NCBI GenBank assembly: GCA_035517615.1
Contig: DATIYM010000018.1
Coordinates: forward strand, 1 to 64,000
Reading direction: 5' to 3'
Length of the DNA stretch: 64,000 bases
Source of the DNA: AG25 sp035517615
GTDB taxonomy: Bacteria > Gemmatimonadota > Gemmatimonadetes > Gemmatimonadales > GWC2-71-9
Shown here: one piece after another, positions 1-10,679 of the stretch
How positions within the stretch are numbered: the stretch's first letter is position 1
Layout: every line of letters begins with the position of its first letter
Made by a program: the position numbers and the translations under genes
Notes under the pieces: generated by a model
Databases searched by the model: none
What the model was told of the DNA's origin: nothing
Seen by the model: only the letters and a program-made list of their open reading frames with translations

Positions 1-119
1 CCGTCACGCGGGCTCCAGAGCGGCCGCCCTCAACACGTCACATGGTCCCGTCACGGTCAGGCTCCGTCTGCGCACGGCATGTCGGCGCCTTCGCGGCTCG
101 CCGCCTGAGCGTCCGGCTA

Positions 120-206
120 CGGACAGGGAGGGATTCGAACCCTCGATACCCTTACGGGCATACCGGTTTTCGAGACCGGCGCCTTCAGCCACTCGGCCAC
201 CTGTCC
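120..206 (-). tRNA. tRNA-Ser (anticodon CGA)
   Basis: Read on the minus strand this folds as a class II tRNA. The acceptor arm GGACAGG pairs with CCTGTCC, the anticodon stem CCGGT/ACCGG closes a seven-base loop with CGA, there is a long variable arm, and the T arm contains GGTTCGAATCC. The long variable arm and the anticodon make it tRNA-Ser for UCG. CCA is not encoded. It is the downstream member of a tandem pair with the tRNA-Ser at 303-389, with which it shares most of its T arm and acceptor arm. Confidence 0.95.
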
Positions 207-212
207 GGTTAC

Positions 213-299
213 GGCTGGACGCTGAGGCGCGCGGACACGCGGGCGCCGAGTTCAGATGGCGATCGGCGTCTCGGCCTCTTCGCGCCTCGGCGTCCAGCC
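213..299. repeat. inverted repeat between the tRNA-Ser genes
   Basis: Two 19-base arms at 213-231 and 281-299 are reverse complements with a single G-T wobble, separated by 49 bases. In a transcript spanning both tRNAs they would form a long hairpin in the spacer, which suggests a processing or termination structure. A related sequence with the core GCCGGACGCTCAGGCG follows the 3' end of the other tRNA (about 95-118), so the 3' flank appears to have been duplicated together with the tRNA. Confidence 0.7.
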
Positions 300-302
300 G
301 CA

Positions 303-389
303 CGGACAGGGTGGGATTCGAACCCACGAAACGGTTACCCGTTTACACGCTCTCCAGGCGTGTGCCTTCAGCCACTCGGCCACCTATCC
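303..389 (-). tRNA. tRNA-Ser (anticodon GGA)
   Basis: Minus-strand class II tRNA. The acceptor arm GGATAGG pairs with CCTGTCC through one G-T pair, the anticodon stem CACGC/GCGTG closes a loop containing GGA, and a long variable arm is followed by a T arm with GGTTCGAATCC. It reads UCC/UCU serine codons. It lies 96 bases upstream of the CGA isoacceptor on the same strand, and a decayed integrase ends 22 bases before its 5' end. Confidence 0.95.
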
Positions 390-411
390 ACAACAACTTA
401 GGCAACTTTAG

Positions 412-809
412 CTAGGCCCCAGTGGGCCGCAACGTGGGCCGCAGCTTTTTCCGCAGCTGGGCCACGGCACGTTTGTGTTGCTCGACGCGATACTCCACTA
501 CTGAAGCCCGATGCTGCACTTCCCCCAGATGGCCGTATGTCCTCTCAATCATGGCCGCCGAGGAATGCCCCACTTCTTTTGCTACCGTGAACGCCGGGAC
601 CGGTGACCGTGCTTCGTTGTCTGAATGCGCGCGGAAATATAGGTATGCCGAAACATCTTCGGGGTGATCTCCCCGCGCTTCCAGCCCGCCCGTTTAGCGA
701 CGCCGTCAACAATCTTCTGCATGTTGGTCACCATCGCTTCCTGCCCCGAACGATTGCTCGGAAACAGCAGGGTTCCCTCCCCCAACTGATCTCGCTCGGT
801 GGCGGCCAT
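412..809 (-). pseudogene. tyrosine recombinase (phage-type integrase) remnant
   Basis: Only the C-terminal catalytic part of a tyrosine recombinase survives. The first frame (from about 809) carries FRHTYISARIQT, the box II region with the catalytic Arg-His. After a one-base shift near 605 the other frame carries VGHSSAAMIERTYGHL, with the box II His and the nucleophilic Tyr, and runs to a TAG at 412-414. A stop at 813-815 cuts the frame upstream, so the N-terminal DNA-binding domain and the first catalytic Arg are missing. At about 130 codons against 350-400 in intact relatives, this is a decayed gene. It sits next to tRNA-Ser genes, a common integration target, which suggests past mobile-element insertion. 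Confidence 0.85.
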
Positions 810-946
810 TGGCTATCAGGGTCAATGCAATTAGTCAGCCGCTCGGCGGCACCGCCCTCGCCGACGGGGCTGACGATCCAATCACCTTGGCAGGAGAGTC
901 TTGCTCGATGGCTGCAAGTTCGTCATATCTTGCCTGGGAGGTGACA

Positions 947-1282
947 ATGGTTCGCTCTCTCGTAGTCGTATCGCTGATGGCCTGCCTGTTGAGCTGTAAG
1001 CAAGCGACACCCCCACGAGGTCCTGATGCCGCTGGGCTAATCACCAACCGCTTCCCGGTATCCGGGACACCGTCCATGCGCGTCATTCCCGCTTCCCCTA
1101 TCGGTTGCGATTCTGCGGCGGACGTGTCGCTCGTGGGACCGCCACCCGTGTTTGACAGTCTCGGGAATGCGGTTGATACGTCCGCTCTGACCGTGGGGCG
1201 ACACGTGTCCGTCTGGGCGAACGGCACAATTGAAGTCTCCTGCCCAGCTGGAATGTCCGCTGAAAGAATAGTTATCAAGTAG
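947..1282 (+). CDS. small secreted lipoprotein, unknown function
   Basis: A 111-residue protein. The N-terminus MVRSLVVVSLMACLLSCK is a short signal peptide ending in a lipobox-like LLSC, so the mature protein is probably lipid-anchored through Cys17. The start was chosen at 947 because a good ribosome site (GGGAGGTGAC) precedes that ATG and because the signal peptide begins there; the frame is open further upstream without such features. The mature part is rich in Pro, Ser and Val and matches no family I recognise. It is one of the few plus-strand genes and lies in the accessory region after the integrase remnant. Confidence 0.6.
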   Translation: MVRSLVVVSLMACLLSCKQATPPRGPDAAGLITNRFPVSGTPSMRVIPASPIGCDSAADVSLVGPPPVFDSLGNAVDTSALTVGRHVSVWANGTIEVSCPAGMSAERIVIK

Positions 1283-1640
1283 CCTCTGAGCGATTTCGGA
1301 CGGATAACGACACACGTCGGCGGGCCCACTGAGGCCACAAGTGCCGAAAGAAAGCGAGGTTCCGGGATAACGGCAGACTTCTACGGAACTCCCCGGACAC
1401 GCACCGAGCTCGTTAAGAGTCACGTGCTCCGCTACCAGATCGCGTTACTGGACCTCATAACCAATGTCGCCTCTGCCAAAGTCACGAACGTTCCGTGCCT
1501 ATGATTCGCGATCGGCCGCGACCTGACCGCGCTTTCGCAATGGCGGGAGGCGGCGCATTTGTATTTCGAACGCCGTTCGGGGCCGTGAACGGCGACTACT
1601 CCCGTTCATCGGACGCACAGAAATTGAGGGCGGGCGAACC
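1283..1640. other. stretch without a recognisable gene
   Basis: No convincing coding region is visible here. The frame of the preceding lipoprotein stays open after its TAG until a TGA at 1502-1504, but with no start signal and no recognisable domain. Base composition looks less GC-rich than the housekeeping genes further on, consistent with an accessory segment. Confidence 0.5.
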
Positions 1641-2024
1641 TCAGCGCGCGGTGGTCATAGTATCAACCGCATCGCCCCATGCATGCTCGGAGGCGTAGAG
1701 CACAATCCCTGCCACACCCATCCCAGCGACTACCAGGGCTGCTGTTCTCGCGATTGAGACCTGCGGGCGGGCGTGCAGACTGGTGATTTCGGTGAGCGGA
1801 ATGCTTTCCGGCTTCCCGTTCACGGAACCGAGGAGGAGGTCAGCTTCAACCCAGGCCGAGTCGAACTTGAATGTCAACTGGCGGCTGGTAGTCACCCAGA
1901 CAGAGGTCGGATGTGAAGGAGTATTTACATCGGCAGGCGTAAGCTTGCGCGCCTCATAGCACGCTGCGAAGAGCGCGAGCATCAATACAACAGAAGCAAC
2001 GGACGCACGTTCGTAACTCCTCAT
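1641..2024 (-). CDS. small lipoprotein with a C-terminal membrane segment
   Basis: A 127-residue protein with a signal peptide ending in a lipobox (LFAAC, Cys22). A middle region of about 70 residues reads like a small beta-rich domain (SRQLTFKFDSAWVEADLL). A hydrophobic stretch near residues 94-112 (AALVVAGMGVAGIVLYA) could cross the membrane. It starts four bases after the stop of the barrel gene at 2029-2619, so the two are probably cotranscribed and may both act in the envelope. The family is not recognised. Confidence 0.6.
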   Translation of the reverse strand: MRSYERASVASVVLMLALFAACYEARKLTPADVNTPSHPTSVWVTTSRQLTFKFDSAWVEADLLLGSVNGKPESIPLTEITSLHARPQVSIARTAALVVAGMGVAGIVLYASEHAWGDAVDTMTTAR

Positions 2025-2028
2025 GCTC

Positions 2029-2619
2029 CTAGAACCGGACCCCCAGCATCACGGGAACATAGTTCGTCCCGACGCCTTGAATGTCACCGACGTGCATGTA
2101 GCGCGCCTCGATGAACAGGCCTACTCGGCCGGGGAACGAGACGCCCACGCCGGCATTCCACGTAAAGTTTGTCTCGCTCGAGTCGTTGGTCTGCCCCGCG
2201 CCCGAGACGTGAAACGTGGCGCTCATGATACCGATGCCGCCGATCAGATAGCCGGCCCCACGCCGGCGACCTCGGCGAGAATGGAACCGCACATCGAGAC
2301 TGCCACCCACCAGGCGCATGGTCGCGTCCACCGGGAATCCGTTGGCGAATGACAGATCATCGCGCAGCGCCTGATTCGCGGTATTCTCGCCGTACAGACC
2401 CTCGAGCCGGATCGCGAAGGGACTGACAGACCGCACCGGCGCGAACTCGAGGAACGCCATTCCCTGCCAGCCCACATTGAACCCATCGCCAACCTGATCC
2501 GCATGGTACTCGCCCACTGGAAACGTGGGGCCTACGCCCAGCCCAAAGTGCGTACCGGCCTGGCCTGACAGCACGGAAGTCCAGCACACCGCCGTCAGCC
2601 CGAGAATGATGCGACGCAT
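2029..2619 (-). CDS. outer membrane beta-barrel protein (paralogue A)
   Basis: A 196-residue protein with a signal peptide (cleavage probably after LSGQA) followed by alternating hydrophobic strands and Gly/aromatic turns typical of a small eight-stranded barrel. It ends in MLGVRF with a C-terminal Phe, the usual signal for barrel assembly. A strong ribosome site (GGAGGAGGGA) precedes the ATG. It shares blocks GWQGMA, RLEG-YGEN, GGIGI and EARYMHVG with the neighbouring gene at 2663-3277, so the two are tandem paralogues. The role could be adhesion, porin-like or structural; the sequence does not decide. Confidence 0.75.
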   Translation of the reverse strand: MRRIILGLTAVCWTSVLSGQAGTHFGLGVGPTFPVGEYHADQVGDGFNVGWQGMAFLEFAPVRSVSPFAIRLEGLYGENTANQALRDDLSFANGFPVDATMRLVGGSLDVRFHSRRGRRRGAGYLIGGIGIMSATFHVSGAGQTNDSSETNFTWNAGVGVSFPGRVGLFIEARYMHVGDIQGVGTNYVPVMLGVRF

Positions 2620-2662
2620 ACTTCCCTCCTCCCCAAATGTGACTTCCCGCAGTCGTCGAGGA

Positions 2663-3277
2663 TCAGCGCGACAGGCCGAACCGAATCCCGGCCGTCACGG
2701 GAAAATGATTGGTCGACAAGTCGGCAAATGAGGCGACATGCACGTAGCGTGCTTCGAGAAAGATCATCGACGCATTGCCGCCAAGATACACGCCGCCGCC
2801 CACGTTCCAGGAAAACTTGGTGCCGGACGTGTCGGCATTCAGGCTCCCCTGGGTAGCGATCAAGGACAGGTGCCGCACGCCGATCCCTCCCAAGAGATAC
2901 GTAGTCGGTTTACCGGCCGCTTTGGGCAGGTTCTTGAGCATGAGGTCGGCATCGGCACCGTACATGCGCATCTTGACGGCGAGACCCGGGCCAACCAGGC
3001 CCGTAATGTCCTGAACGAGCTGGTCGTTGCCGGCGTTTTCCCCGTACACCCCTTCCAGCCGGAACCCGCTTGGCCGGCCCGGCACCCCTACGTCCAGGAG
3101 CGCCATGCCCTGCCAGCCGACTTTGAAACCGTCGCCATTCGGCCCCGCGTGAAACTCGCCCGCGGGAAACACCGCGCTCGCGCCAATCCCGAGCCGCGCC
3201 TGGGCAGTTTGCGCCTCGGTCCGGAGCGGTACCGCAACGAGCAGGGCGGCCAGCATTGCGCCGAGAACGCGGCCCAT
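2663..3277 (-). CDS. outer membrane beta-barrel protein (paralogue B)
   Basis: A 204-residue protein. The start at 3277 is chosen because MGRVLGAMLAALLVAVPLRT begins a clean signal peptide (cleavage near TEAQ) and GGGGGT lies just upstream; the frame is open much further upstream but as shadow of the divergent small gene. The mature part has alternating beta strands and the blocks FKVGWQGMALL, RLEGVYGEN, YLLGGIGV and FLEARYVHV shared with paralogue A. The last barrel strand ends GIRFGLSR, so the usual terminal Phe is followed by four extra residues. It is probably an eight-stranded barrel; the function is unknown. Confidence 0.75.
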   Translation of the reverse strand: MGRVLGAMLAALLVAVPLRTEAQTAQARLGIGASAVFPAGEFHAGPNGDGFKVGWQGMALLDVGVPGRPSGFRLEGVYGENAGNDQLVQDITGLVGPGLAVKMRMYGADADLMLKNLPKAAGKPTTYLLGGIGVRHLSLIATQGSLNADTSGTKFSWNVGGGVYLGGNASMIFLEARYVHVASFADLSTNHFPVTAGIRFGLSR

Positions 3278-3356
3278 AGCACCCCCAAGGTAAGTTCGCC
3301 GGTTGATGAACCCACGCCCGCACGATCCGCGTATCATTCTAGACAGGGAGGCACCC

Positions 3357-3584
3357 ATGAATACACTGCCCACGAAGCGCGAGCCGCCGCACCGGAGCGA
3401 CGACGAGACCCCGCCAACCTGGCAAGAACTCGGGGAGCGATTCCGCGATGTCCTGAAAGATCTCGAGCGCGAGCTCGAACCCAAGCTCGTTCCGTTCCTG
3501 AACCGCGTGAAACGCGAGCTCGAAACGCTCATCGAAAAACTGGAAGCGCGCACACGGCGGCTACGCGATCCTCACGACGACTGA
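3357..3584 (+). CDS. small charged coiled-coil protein
   Basis: A 75-residue protein starting at an ATG preceded by AGGGAGG. After a proline-rich N-terminus (to about residue 20), residues 25-70 form a highly charged amphipathic helix with heptad-like spacing (FRDVLKDLERELEPKLVPFL), likely a coiled coil. There is no signal peptide or membrane segment. It is transcribed divergently from paralogue B, and its 3' end overlaps the 3' end of tnaA on the other strand by 13 bases. No family is recognised. Confidence 0.55.
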   Translation: MNTLPTKREPPHRSDDETPPTWQELGERFRDVLKDLERELEPKLVPFLNRVKRELETLIEKLEARTRRLRDPHDD

Positions 3585-4945
3585 ATCGGCTCGAACCGCG
3601 CTGTGAAATGTCTGAGCCACGGCGCCTCCTCGACAATGCGGTAGCCGCACAGCTCGTTTTTCCGCGCCGCCACCGCCGCGATCACCTCGCCCACATAATC
3701 GATGTGACTCTGCGTGTAGGTGCGGCGCGGGATGGCGAGCCGCACGAGCTCCATGGCCGAGGCCTTGCCGAACATCACCGAGCCGATCTCGACACCGCGC
3801 ACGCCGCCCACACGATACAGCTCGACCGCCAGCGCCTGCGCCGGATACTGCGCGGGCGGGATGTGCGGCAGCAGCGCCTTGGCATCGAGGTACACGGCAT
3901 GTCCGCCGGGCGGCTGGACAACCGGCACGCCAGCCTGCTCGGCTTTCTCGGCCAAATACGCCGTGGAGCGCAGGCGGTAGCGCAGGTAGTCCTCGTCGAG
4001 CACTTCCTCGAGTCCGGTCGCCACGGCCTCGAGATCGTAACCCGCCAAACCACCGTACGTCGGAAATCCTTCCGTCAGGATGAGCAGGTTGCGGCACCGC
4101 GCGGCCAGCTCGGCATTGTTCATCGCGAGAAATCCGCCGATGTTGGCGAGGCCGTCCTTTTTGGCCGACATGGTGCAGCCGTCGGCGAGGGCAAACATCT
4201 CCTGCGCAATCCTCTTGGACGGCTTCGCGTCCTGCCCTGGCTCGCGCAGCTTTACGAAGTAAGCGTTCTCCGCAAAGCGGCAGGCGTCGAGAAACAGGGG
4301 CAGGTTGTAGCGGTCGCACACGGCGCGCACCGCGCGCAGGTTCTCGAGCGACACCGGCTGGCCGCCGCCCGAGTTGTTGGTCACCGTGACCATCACGAGC
4401 GGGATGCGCTCGCGGCCGATTTCGTCGATCAGCGCCTCGAGGGCCGCGACATCCATGTTGCCTTTGAAGGGATGGCGCGAGGACGGCACTCGGCCCTCGG
4501 GGATCACAAGATCCTTCGCCTCGCCGCCCGCATACTCGACGTTGGCGCGCGTGGTATCGAAATGGGTGTTGTTGGGAACGACGGATCCGCGTGTGACGAT
4601 TGTGGCGAACAGAATGCGCTCGGCGGCCCGGCCTTGATGCGTGGGGATGACTTCCCGGAACCCGGTGAGATCGCGCACGACATCCTGAAAGCGGTAAAAC
4701 GAACGGCTGCCGGCGTAGGACTCGTCGCCATTCATCATGGCGGCCCACTGGCGCGACGACATGGCACCGGTGCCCGAGTCGGTGAGCAGGTCGATCAGAA
4801 CTTCATCGGCGTGCAGCTTGAAGAGATTGTATCCGGCGCGCTCGAGCGCGGCGGCGCGCTCGGCCGGCGAGATGTCGCGAATCGCTTGCGTGGAATGGAT
4901 GCGGAACGGCTCGATGATGGTGCGGAAGCGCGTCACCCCAATCAC
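3572..4945 (-). CDS. tnaA: tryptophanase (beta-eliminating lyase)
   Basis: A PLP-dependent lyase of about 457 residues, the size of tryptophanase and tyrosine phenol-lyase. It has the family blocks LLTDSGTGAMS, PTHQGR, and MSAKKD with the PLP-binding Lys. Two features favour tryptophanase (tryptophan to indole, pyruvate and ammonia). The motif FDTT has Asp where tyrosine phenol-lyase has Thr, and the region LPHIPPAQYPAQALAVELY closely follows E. coli TnaA. The likely start is a GTG at 4945 overlapping the tadA stop (GTGA); a second GTG lies at 4936. No leader peptide tnaC is seen, and the gene appears coupled to tadA and clpB. Confidence 0.9.
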   Translation of the reverse strand: MIGVTRFRTIIEPFRIHSTQAIRDISPAERAAALERAGYNLFKLHADEVLIDLLTDSGTGAMSSRQWAAMMNGDESYAGSRSFYRFQDVVRDLTGFREVIPTHQGRAAERILFATIVTRGSVVPNNTHFDTTRANVEYAGGEAKDLVIPEGRVPSSRHPFKGNMDVAALEALIDEIGRERIPLVMVTVTNNSGGGQPVSLENLRAVRAVCDRYNLPLFLDACRFAENAYFVKLREPGQDAKPSKRIAQEMFALADGCTMSAKKDGLANIGGFLAMNNAELAARCRNLLILTEGFPTYGGLAGYDLEAVATGLEEVLDEDYLRYRLRSTAYLAEKAEQAGVPVVQPPGGHAVYLDAKALLPHIPPAQYPAQALAVELYRVGGVRGVEIGSVMFGKASAMELVRLAIPRRTYTQSHIDYVGEVIAAVAARKNELCGYRIVEEAPWLRHFTARFEPIQSS

Positions 4946-5440
4946 CGCTTCATCTTGAAGAACTCCGTGAGTAGTGGACCGCAGGTCGTTTCCGCCGCTC
5001 CCCCCAGCACCTCCACCCGATGATTGAGCCGGCCGTGACGCACGAGATCTTCGACGGTGCCGCACATCCCCGCCTTCGGATCGTATGCGCCGAACACCAG
5101 CCGGCCAAGTTTCGCGAGCACGATCGTGCCGGCGCATTGGGCGCACGGCTCGAGCGTGACATACAACGCGCAGTCGGTAAGCCGATCCGTAAATAATTCG
5201 CGCAGGGCCTGCTGAATCACGAGCAGCTCCGCATGCGCGGTCGGATCACGCCGCATGATGGTCTCGTTATGCGCCCGGGCGACGATCACTCCCTCGCGCA
5301 TGATCACCGCGCCGATCGGGACCTCGTCTATCGCCGCCGCCCGCTCCGCCTGCTCGAGCGCCGCGGCCATTCCTGCCTCATCGAGAGCCGAAAGAGCAGG
5401 CGCCTTACCCTTCCCGCTTCCCTCTTCCCCCTTCCCCCTG

Positions 5441-5448
<8 letters not shown>
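4942..5448 (-). CDS. tadA: tRNA-specific adenosine deaminase
   Basis: Deaminates A34 to inosine in tRNA-Arg(ACG). It has the zinc site of the cytidine/deoxycytidylate deaminase fold: HAE in TAHAELL with the catalytic Glu, and PCAQC with two Cys ligands. VPIGAVI near residue 45 is the usual N-terminal strand. The annotated GTG start at 5448 overlaps the clpB stop by 8 bases. It would add a Gly/Lys/Glu-rich leader (KGEEGSGKGK) encoded by a heptamer repeat array, so a later start (ATG at codon 27) is possible. The family is about 155-170 residues; this one is 168. Confidence 0.93.
5409..5436 (-). repeat. GGGAAGN heptamer array in tadA leader
   Basis: Four consecutive 7-base units on the minus strand (GGGAAGG, GGGAAGA, GGGAAGC, GGGAAGG) in perfect phase. 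They encode the hydrophilic leader of TadA. The same unit recurs in mazG and in the VWA-like gene of this window. Confidence 0.85.
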
Positions 5449-8065
<2,617 letters not shown>

Positions 8066-8229
8066 AGCACGCTAACCGAAAGCAAGCGGTGTGCCGGGGA
8101 AAGGGTGCCGGTTTGGCAGAGTTCCGCGTTGTATAGCGTCACCCGTCCTGTGATTTCCATGCGTCCATCCGCGTTGATCAAGCCCAGGCCGAGGAGGGCG
8201 AATCGAGACATGGGGAACCTCCACAAACG

Positions 8230-8261
8230 CGAACTGCCCCAACCGGCGTCGGAGCAGTTCG
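8230..8261 (-). terminator. strong hairpin after the 8267-8704 gene
   Basis: Six bases beyond the stop codon, an 11-bp stem (CGAACTGCTCC with GGGGCAGTTCG, one G-T pair) closes a 10-base loop. It is followed by CGTTTGTGG rather than a U-run, so it is a weak match to an intrinsic terminator, or an mRNA 3' stabiliser. It lies between this gene and clpB. Confidence 0.5.
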
Positions 8262-8266
8262 AGCAC

Positions 8267-8704
8267 TCACTTCATGACGATCATCTTTTTAGTATAGCGA
8301 CTCCCGTCGACTACCAGCTGATAGATGTACACCCCCGACGACGCTTGCTGCCCCGTCCTGGGGACGCTTCCATCCCAGTAGGCGAAATACGAACACCCGG
8401 CGGGATCCGAACACGACAGCCCGACGTTGTCAAGCGCGCGGCCATCGTCCTTGAGTACGGGAATGGCCACGAGCTGCGCCAGCACGTTGTAGATCCTCAG
8501 CGAGACTTTCGGCCTGCGACCATTGGCGAACAGCGCGCCATTGATTGAGAACGGAATCGTGGTCGCCGGGTTACACGGGTTCGGGAAATTCTGTTTGAGC
8601 TCCACCATGGGTGAGGCCGGTACTGCCTGACTATACGCTGTCCCTGCGCCCACCCCTGCTGCCCAAAGCCCGAGCCCCAGCACTGCCCAGGCGGACTGCG
8701 TCAT
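8267..8704 (-). CDS. short secreted protein with a T9SS/FlgD-like C-terminal domain
   Basis: A 145-residue protein with a signal peptide to about residue 25 (cleavage after AYSQA). Almost the whole mature chain is the Ig-like domain usually found as the C-terminal tail of large secreted proteins in FCB bacteria: LKQNFPNPCNPATTIPF, a YNVLAQLV strand, YWDG, SGVYIYQL and a final KKMIVMK. These are hallmarks of type IX secretion sorting domains and of the FlgD-like fold. There is no cargo domain, which is odd. An AGGAG ribosome site precedes the ATG. It lies 84 bases after selB. Confidence 0.75.
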   Translation of the reverse strand: MTQSAWAVLGLGLWAAGVGAGTAYSQAVPASPMVELKQNFPNPCNPATTIPFSINGALFANGRRPKVSLRIYNVLAQLVAIPVLKDDGRALDNVGLSCSDPAGCSYFAYWDGSVPRTGQQASSGVYIYQLVVDGSRYTKKMIVMK

Positions 8705-8788
8705 CCACCGCTCCTCGCGAACGAGAAAGTGTCTTTACGGCTCTCCTTGAAACGGGGTAAACGGATACTGCTGTCGGAACGCCCTAAG

Positions 8789-10675
8789 TTATGGACTGGC
8801 TGTTCGCGGTGTCAACAAGCGCCGCACGTCGCCATGGCGCTCGGTGATCCCCCGGCGGTCCGCCCATTCGAGTAGTGGAATCAAGTACTTCCGGGTGAGC
8901 CCCAGCCGGTCGCGCAGCTCCGCCGGCGTCGCCTCGCCCAGTTCCCTGAGCAGCCCCTCGACCGTCGAGCGGAACTCGGTCAACGCCACCGGATCACCAT
9001 ACCGCTCCTGATCGATCTGCTCCACGACCCCTTCCCGCGCGAGCAACGCGAGCAGCGGGAGCAGCGCATTGCCGCCGTTCACCTGCTTCTCGAGCTCGGC
9101 GGTGGTGGGAATCTCCCAGCGAGCGGTCTTCAGAATGTGGAGCACCTTGGAACGTGCCGCGGCGGCGCGGGCATCGAATCTGGGCTTCCACCCGGGTGTG
9201 CGCGCGACTCCGCCGTCCAGCTCCCACGCTCCCGAGCGCACGCCGGTCTCGAGCACGACATCGGCGATCGCCGTGGCGTGACCGTTGCTCCCCAGTCGCG
9301 ACCGGACCGACTGCAACGACATGCCGGGATCGAGCGGATTCCGTTGATGGAATCGAGTGAGATCGTCACGAATGCGCGCGATACCCTGCTCAACCGCAGT
9401 CAGGGCCACGAGCACACCATCCGTTCTGACATGCTCGGCTTCGATGGCATGGAGCGTCGCCGGAATCTCCCGTTCACAGATGCCGAGACGCACGGCCAGC
9501 TCGGATTCAGCAACGCCCGCGAGCCCGGCTTCGTGGAGCAGGACGCGAAGGCGATCAGGCGCGGGCTGCCCCGCGGTGAGCGTCCGGTGCCTCACCTTCC
9601 CCCGCGCTGGCGGGAATGGATCGACCACAGCTCCACCACCGATTGTCGTAACCGGTGAGAACGAGCGTAATACGAACCGGTCGCCACCACGCGCCACCAG
9701 TGGCGATTCGAGGACGAACCGCGCGACGGCGCTCGTGCCGGGTTCCACGCTGCCGATCTGAATCACGCGCGCGAGGACTTCCGCGGTGCCGAGGTGCACA
9801 CGGACACGCGTGCGCCCGCGAAGCGGACGCGAGGCGCCGGGGAGCACGACAATTTCCCCGTCCACAGTCTGCGTGGTCTTCCATCCCGTTCCCGTGACCG
9901 CGACGTCGCCGCGCGTCAGCTCTTGCTTGGAGACTCCCACGAGCGCTAGCGCCGTACGCCGACCGGGGAGCGCCCGGTCCGCGGGCTTGCCATGAACCTC
10001 GATCGAGCGAACCCGCGCATTGCGGCCGAGCGGCAGCAACTGCACGAACTCGCCGACCGCGACCGAACCGCTCCAGGTGGTACCGGTCACGACGGTGCCC
10101 GCCCCGGGGAGCGTGAACACACGGTCGATCGGCAGCCGGAACAGATCGTCCTCTGGTCGCTCGAGCACCTCGCGACCGGCGTCCGCGAGCATCGCTCGCA
10201 GCTGTTCGAGTCCCGCGCCGGTGTGCGCGGAAACCGCGACAGGCGCTCGCCAGGGGATCGAGCTTCGGCTCAAGCGCTCGGTCACCTCGCCGGTGACGAG
10301 TGCGAGCCATTCCTCGTCCACGAGATCAGTCTTGGTGACGACCGGTATACCACGGGGGATTCCCAGCAGCTCGAGAATCGCGAGGTGCTCTTCGGTCTGG
10401 GGCATGATGCCCTCGTCGGCCGCGACCACGAGCAAGGCCACGTCGATCCCGGTCGCGCCCGCGAGCATGTTGCGGACGAATCCTTCGTGGCCGGGGACGT
10501 CCACCACGCTCACCTCGAGCCCGGCGCCGAGCGCGAGCGGCGCGAAGCCGAGGTCGATCGTGATGCCGCGACGCTTTTCTTCTTCCCAGCGGTCGGTGTC
10601 GATACCCGTCAGCGCTTTGACGAGCGCCGTTTTTCCGTGATCGATGTGACCGGCGGTACCGATGACGAACCTCAC
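8789..10675 (-). CDS. selB: selenocysteine-specific translation elongation factor SelB
   Basis: A 628-residue GTPase that brings Sec-tRNA to UGA codons marked by a SECIS element. The N-terminal EF-Tu-like G domain has GHIDHGKT (G1), DVPGHEGFVRNM (G3) and TKTD (G4). It is followed by two beta-barrel domains and a C-terminal half of winged helices (to RKYLIPLLEWADRRGIT) that in SelB bind the mRNA hairpin. The GTG start at 10675 puts VRFVIGTAGHID at the N-terminus, and the length fits the family (about 610-640). It starts 4 bases after recO. No selA, selD or tRNA-Sec is visible here. Confidence 0.93.
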   Translation of the reverse strand: MRFVIGTAGHIDHGKTALVKALTGIDTDRWEEEKRRGITIDLGFAPLALGAGLEVSVVDVPGHEGFVRNMLAGATGIDVALLVVAADEGIMPQTEEHLAILELLGIPRGIPVVTKTDLVDEEWLALVTGEVTERLSRSSIPWRAPVAVSAHTGAGLEQLRAMLADAGREVLERPEDDLFRLPIDRVFTLPGAGTVVTGTTWSGSVAVGEFVQLLPLGRNARVRSIEVHGKPADRALPGRRTALALVGVSKQELTRGDVAVTGTGWKTTQTVDGEIVVLPGASRPLRGRTRVRVHLGTAEVLARVIQIGSVEPGTSAVARFVLESPLVARGGDRFVLRSFSPVTTIGGGAVVDPFPPARGKVRHRTLTAGQPAPDRLRVLLHEAGLAGVAESELAVRLGICEREIPATLHAIEAEHVRTDGVLVALTAVEQGIARIRDDLTRFHQRNPLDPGMSLQSVRSRLGSNGHATAIADVVLETGVRSGAWELDGGVARTPGWKPRFDARAAAARSKVLHILKTARWEIPTTAELEKQVNGGNALLPLLALLAREGVVEQIDQERYGDPVALTEFRSTVEGLLRELGEATPAELRDRLGLTRKYLIPLLEWADRRGITERHGDVRRLLTPRTASP

Positions 10676-10679
10676 GTCT

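Noticed and set aside
400..1650. Integron attC-like sites around the integrase remnant
   Set aside because: Short GTTA and TAAC matches exist, but the core-site consensus and paired arms are not met, and the integrase belongs to a phage-type group.
2738..5023. Very long plus-strand open frame (761 codons) covering the barrel and tryptophanase region
   Set aside because: It is antisense to genes with clear family motifs; high GC makes long antisense frames common, and its predicted protein shows no domain.
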